From: Rutidosis leptorrhynchoides
Taxonomy: Eukaryota; Streptophyta; Magnoliopsida; Asterales; Asteraceae
Direction: 5' to 3'
Length of the DNA: 64,000 nucleotides
NCBI RefSeq assembly: GCF_046630445.1
Contig: NC_092340.1
Coordinates: forward strand, 22,456,001 to 22,520,000
Shown here: in pieces, positions 59,280 to 64,000 of the stretch
Layout of the letters: every line of letters begins with the position of its first letter
Position numbering within the stretch: position 1 is the stretch's first letter
The notes under the pieces: model-generated
The model's database searches: none
What the model was told of the DNA's origin: nothing
The model's input: only the letters and a program-made list of their open reading frames with translations
Made by a program: the position numbers and the translations under genes

Positions 59280-60105
59280 ATGAACAACTGTTAGGAATTA
59301 CTAACAGAGTCCATAAGCGATGTCGGAATCCACTCAATCGATCATTTCCTTGGAAGAACCATGTACAGTCTTACCGCCTTTCGGGAGGAAACCTCCACGA
59401 CGAAACCATATGGGCATTGCGTATAGTAAAATCCATCGGGTGAGGCTCAAACGCATAGACGTCTGAAACCTCTTATGCCCATGAAATAGGTGGGTAACCA
59501 CAAAGGAAATCATTTTGCAGTACATAGAGTCGAACTTTTGACTTCCCTTATGGAAAGTTAGATCGACACTAAAACCAACACTTTGCAGTTGTTTCCAACC
59601 CTTTTATGACCACTCTAATGTATGTTGATAGTGAGATATAACCTTTATCTTATTTTCATAAACACTTTGAAATATTAATACTTTATCTTAAATTTTAGAA
59701 CGCAATATTATCATACTTAAGTTCCGTTTTTGTGTGTTTTCTTATGAACTAGTACAACTTATACGTTATTTTGTAGATTACAAAATAACGTGTATAAGAA
59801 TTTACAGTCCTTAATACAGACAAAATTTTAAAAAGCAGATATAACAGCCTTGACAAATTGCCCATTGCCTTGTGACACATAATAATTAAAATTTGTCTCC
59901 ATTGTGACTTAAAATCACAAATATATTATCTCATAGTAACATCCTCACTAGTCACTACTTTACGAATTAAAGACTCCCTTAAATAATAATAGTTGTACAC
60001 GAAAAGATGTTTTTTGTTTGATTGAGTTTATTCGTATGGTCAACAATCTTCATCATAACATGACATTCTAATATATTGATATCTTATCTTATTCTATAGA
60101 TTTTA
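59280..60105. other. Intergenic; possible second SINE, otherwise nothing seen
   Basis: Minus-strand AAGTTCGACTCTATG near 59530 resembles a B-box within a structured, GC-richer block (59285-59590). No A-box or duplication is convincing. From 59600 on it is plain AT-rich DNA. Confidence 0.3.
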
Positions 60106-60113
60106 GTTACACG

Positions 60114-60946
60114 TAGGGATGGCACACGCGGGTCGTGGGCGCGGATTCACTACATCCATCACCCGCGGATGTTTTGATGATCCATTAGCTCACGGATCTT
60201 GGTTAACGGATTTATTTTTAGATCCATGCCTGTACCCGCGGATATTCGCGGTCGCGGATTTACCCGCGGATCTTATTCATGAACTATATGTAAACTAAAG
60301 TGTTCAAAACTCAAAAAGAAATATCATTACATAATTTAAAGTAACATGAAAAACAGTATTTAATCATATACTCGTGCTTATGATATCACAAAATGAAAAC
60401 ATATATTAATTATATTTTTTATGCTAATATATGTGAAGCTACAATGTTTAAAATTAATAATCAAAATTTAGTTGTGAAAACTAGTCATACAGTAGGTTGA
60501 CGAATTACTAAAGTGATAGGTAAAAATTAGACTTATTAAGATAGTATAATAATAGAAACAAACAACAACATGCTTTGATTATATAATACATGTAATGTGT
60601 AGTTGTGGGATGTCTAGTTACTAAAAAGTTCAATACTAAAATGATATGAGGAATATAGAAACTTATACGGAGTAAATTATTACCTATTGGCAATTTATTC
60701 AAGGTGGCGATTTTCACTGATTTAGAACGGGTATATCCGTGGATTATTCAAACGGATATTACGGATTTTCGGATCGGATTTTACCAGCAACAGATCTATT
60801 ACATTCATAACCCACCCGTGACCCGTCAGCGGGTACAAGATTACATCCATCACCCACCCGCGGGTAAAGATTTTTGATTTTATCCGCCCATCACGGGCGC
60901 GGGTACCCGCGGATCTCAGATTTTTTTAGATCCATTGTCATCCCTA
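60114..60946. mobile_element. Non-autonomous hAT-like element (833 bp)
   Basis: The ends are TAGGGATGGCA and TGTCATCCCTA (10 of 11 complementary). Flanking 8-bp sequences GTTACACG (60106-60113) and ATTACACG (60947-60954) differ at one base, fitting the 8-bp hAT target. The subterminal regions are packed with ACCCGCGG-type motifs on both strands. No transposase. Confidence 0.75.
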
Positions 60947-60954
60947 ATTACACG

Positions 60955-61299
60955 CGTAAATTAAAATGTTTTAATAAGCGATAAAATAAAGTTATAATAA
61001 TATGATCTACATACATACATTATCAAACGTGTTTTAAAGTATTATGCGGTACAACACTTTAAATTTTTTTTGATAGTGCACCGCTAAAAAGGTTCATCTA
61101 AGGATAGGCAAAAGTAAAAGATAAAAGGTAGAAATTTTTTCATGTTCGGACTACCGGCAGAGTACGCAGACCAAAAATTTTTACTCTCTAGCTATTTCTA
61201 AATCATCCATATCTACCACAAAATATTCCTCTTAAATAAAATTCGAACATGAGGTGTAAAGATCATCACCCATATTTGCAAAGGATTTTTCTAGCTTGT
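60955..61299. other. Intergenic, no gene seen
   Basis: AT-rich DNA between the hAT-like element and the next LTR. No ORF or repeat structure I can support. Confidence 0.5.
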
Positions 61300-61735
61300 T
61301 GTCACAACCTAACAACTTTGTGGCCCAACCCACTAAGTTTATAATCCAAATCATGGAAGGTCCAAGAAGCATATGGAAGATATCTAGAATTCTCTCCTTG
61401 ATTGTTTCATGGAATGGTATGGAAACTCCATAGATATTTCTAGGTCATGAAGTTTCTAGTACTTAGATCATAGCCATTGATTTAGTTTAATCATAGCCAT
61501 TCATTTTGATGTAAGATTAGTATAAATAGGGGTGGCCTCATTTGGCACACCACACCTCAAATCTCAAACATTTTCTCTTGTAAAGCATTCTCAAGCAATA
61601 TAAGTATTTTCTTCAATTCCACTTGTTCTATAACATTTTCTCTTTTGGTTACTTGAATCATTATAAGGTCCGAGTAAGGCTGACTTAGTAGAGACTAAGT
61701 GCCGCACGTGAGCTTATCGAGATAAGTCCGTGGCA
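61300..61735 (+). repeat. 5' LTR of the third chromovirus
   Basis: TGTCACAACC ... GTCCGTGGCA, with a TATAAATAGGGG core promoter at about 61513-61524. The partner LTR is not seen, so the start is chosen from the TG..CA ends. Confidence 0.7.
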
Positions 61736-61750
61736 TTTGGTATCAGAGCA
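61736..61750 (+). promoter_or_regulatory. Primer binding site, initiator tRNA-Met type
   Basis: TTTGGTATCAGAGCA immediately after the LTR. Confidence 0.85.
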
Positions 61751-61766
61751 AGGTCGATTCAAGGAG

Positions 61767-63811
61767 ATGGCAACCGAGATCGAGAAGAATGTGAGCGCAA
61801 CAAGTAGTGTGATGGGTGATGAGACTCATGGCCGGGTAGAGACTCGCCAAGGAGCCAAGAAGAACCGCGGTACGTCCAAAGACTTTGTCGCAAACTTAGA
61901 CAAAAGGATCATGGATGTAGAGACATCCATGGACGACGTGAAAGCAAAGGTCGAATACGTCCACCAACGTTTGGATGGTTTGGACGGGGACTTTGACGAA
62001 TTGAAAGATGATTGCAAGAGTGCAATCAACGTGCTAGACGTTGACATGAGACGTAAGATCCATAACTTAAGGGGTATGCTCATGGGTGAGATTACGAAGT
62101 TGCGAGGCGAGGGGGAGGTCTCCACTATTCACCAACGCCTCGTGAATTTGCAAACCAACATGAACTCTTATTTGAGATTCATGGCTAGTGGGGGTGGAAA
62201 CACTGGATGCAATGCTCCGAAGGTGGGCATTCCCAAGCCGTCACCATTCGTGGGGAAGCGGGAAGCCCGTGCGGTTGATGATTTTATATGGTAGATGGAA
62301 CAATACTTGGAGGGAGTCAACATAGTAGATGATGCAACGAAGATCAAGACGGCAACCCGTTACCTGAAGGATACTGCAGCATTATGGTGGTGGCATCGAT
62401 ATGGAGATATCGAGAAAGGTACGGTTACTATTGATACTTGGGATGATTTTCTTACTGAACTTAAGAATCAATTCTACCCCAAGAATGCTCAAAAGGATGC
62501 AATGAGTTGTCTACGTAAATTACATCATTCCGGGACAATTCGGGAGTATATTAAAGAATTCACGAACCTTAGCTGGAGGTCCCAGATATTCCTGATGATA
62601 TTCTTCTCTTCTATTTTCTCGATGGTTGGCAACCTTGGGCTAAAACGGAGTTGGAGAGACGGGGAGTCCAATACCTTGCCACCGCAATTGCTCATGCAGA
62701 GGCACTAGTCGACCATGCTAATAGGAAAGATTTGTTCAAGTCAAAAGATAAAAAGGTGAGCCATGAGAAAGGTGGGGGAGATAAGCCCGCCCAATCAAGG
62801 AATGATAATACACGCAAGCCACCAACCGAGAATAACAAGAGCATAAAAACTTCTTACAAGAATGATGGATGTTTCATATGTGATGGACCGCATAGAGCCC
62901 GAGATTGTCCGAAGAAAGCTAGCCTTCATGCTATGGAAGCTCAAAAGGCGGGTTATCAGGATGAGGATGTGTGCATGGGATCGATGCAAATACTCAACGC
63001 TATCAAGGCCAAGGTGGAGGTACCCAAAGTAATGGCTAAAGGACTCCAATTCGTGAAAGTTTTTGTTCGAGGAAACCGGGTACGAGCTTTGGTAGATACG
63101 GGAGCTACTCATAACTTTTTCTCCACCGAGGAAGCTAAGAGATTGGGGATTAAAGAGATAAAGGATGGCGGAATGATGAAGACGGTGAACACGAATGCTA
63201 AACCGATTAGTGGAGTGGCTAAAGATGTGCAAGTGAAGATTGGAGAATGGGAAGGAACGATTGATCTATCGGTCGCGCCTATAGACGACTTCAATTTAGT
63301 CCTTAGGATCGAGTTCCTAGATAAGGTACGCGGTTTCCCTATGCCGTTCGCTAACTCACTGTGTATCTTGGATGGTGGGAAAACTTGTATGGTGTCAACC
63401 GAACGTGGAAGCAAGAGTGCCTCCAAGTCACTTTCGGCCTTGCAATTTAAGAAGGGATACAACAAGAATGAGACTTGCTATTTAGCGGTAGCAAGGCAAG
63501 AGATGACTGAAGAAAAGGGAAAACTAGAGGTACCCAAGGAGATTGAGAAAGTCCTTGATGAGTTCAAGGATGTCATGCCTAAGGAGTTACCAAGGAAGCT
63601 ACCACCTAGGAGGAAGGTTTACCATGCGATCGAGTTGGAGCTGGGATCAAAATCACCTTCCAAAGCCCCATACCGAATGCCACCACCCGAGTTGGAGGAG
63701 TTGCGAAGACAACTCAAGGAGTTGCTGGATGCGGGATACATTCGACCGTCAAAATTCCCGTATGGTGCTCCGGTGCTATTTCAAAGAAAGAAGGATGGTT
63801 CCTTGCAGTAA
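61767..63811 (+). pseudogene. gag-protease of the third chromovirus, stop and frameshift
   Basis: Starts MATEIEKNVSATSS with a coiled-coil N-terminus (VEYVHQRLDGLDGDFDEL). The gag domain (VDDFIW, TAALWWWHRYGDIEKG, FYPKNAQKDAMSCLRKL) is broken by TAG at 62292-62294 and by a one-base loss near 62570. In the new frame: KTELERRGVQ, a CCHC knuckle (CFICDGPHRARDC), protease LVDTGATHNFFS, and the linker to RT (AGYIRPSKFPYGAPVLF). It ends at KDGSLQ, the first bases of RT motif 1, at the LTR junction. Confidence 0.85.
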
Positions 63812-64000
63812 CATCACCATCAGCCCGTAGTATGATATTGTCCGCTTTGGACACAAGCCGATCACCGATGGGCTACCCGCGCACGAGTACAACCCCGGAT
63901 CGCACTTCTACCTCACGGATTTGCTTCTCGGGTAAACACCCTCAAAACGCGTCATACCAGAAGAGGTATCCACACCCTTATAAGGAGTGCTTTGTTTTCC
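63804..64000 (+). repeat. Start of another LTR, running out of the window
   Basis: The coding frame breaks at TTGCAGTAACATCACC and a GC-richer non-coding sequence follows (CATCAGCCCGTAGTATGATA, TTGTCCGCTTTGG, CACACCCTTATAAGGAGTGC). It resembles a plant LTR type that I recall as widespread, with CCTTATAAGG as core promoter. Orientation and insertion duplication cannot be checked here. Confidence 0.6.

Larger units (their letters stand above)
61300..63805 (+). mobile_element. Decayed Ty3 chromovirus, cut off by another LTR
   Basis: A 436-bp 5' LTR, primer site and gag-protease are present. The frame stops at the very start of RT, where an unrelated LTR begins (about 63804). The 3' half may continue beyond the window. 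Confidence 0.8.

Overview
This window is nuclear DNA of a flowering plant. It has spliced plant genes with GT-AG introns, long AT-rich intergenic stretches and dense nested transposable elements. The element families (a chromovirus with 3.25-kb LTRs, a Tat-like element with an antisense ORF, Pong-like ORF1 elements, an RTE with a TTG tail) and the protein flavour suggest a eudicot, probably Asteraceae. That last step is inference.

Only two conserved host genes are visible. They form a convergent pair at 32.6-41.0 kb: a 17-exon gene for plastidial UDP-glucose pyrophosphorylase 3 (UGP3, + strand, 855 codons by my exon model) and an intronless U-box/ARM-repeat E3 ubiquitin ligase (- strand, 684 aa). 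A tRNA-type SINE lies in UGP3 intron 1, and a nested transposon stack ends about 230 bp upstream of the UGP3 ATG.

Left part (0-9.1 kb): a minus-strand Ty3 element keeps an LTR, a gag-protease frame with three stops and an antisense spliced ORF, but no reverse transcriptase or integrase is visible. It sits inside a PIF/Pong-like ORF1 element. Next comes a non-coding Mutator-type element with a perfect 9-bp target duplication.

9.15-22.25 kb: a complete, very young Ty3 chromovirus (Tekay/Del-like). Its two 3251-bp LTRs differ at only four sites by my reading, and it has an intact 1524-codon gag-pol. Between the 5' LTR and gag it carries two extra ORFs: an acidic repeat protein and an F-box protein with Sel1-like helices, resembling the host At2g35280-type F-box family. 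This is the most unusual system in the window: a probably competent retrotransposon carrying a captured ubiquitin-ligase adaptor.

22.3-32.4 kb: a mitochondrial insertion (trnP 5' half plus a group II intron domain V), a LINE tail, microsatellites, a ~3.7-kb inverted-repeat region, Helitron-like termini, and a TIR element containing an RTE retrotransposon with a 12-bp target duplication.

41-64 kb: a Tourist-like MITE, a gag-only Ty1/copia element, LINE and hAT remnants, a second Pong-like ORF1 element split by an older, mutated Tekay-type chromovirus, a foldback MITE, a SINE, a hAT MITE, and a decayed chromovirus interrupted by another LTR at the right edge. For the best-preserved elements I recovered target duplications (GCGTG, TCATC, AGCAA, ATTGTGAAT, TAA, TTA, TCCACTAAGCAA, TAAATGCTTC), so the order of nesting can be read directly.
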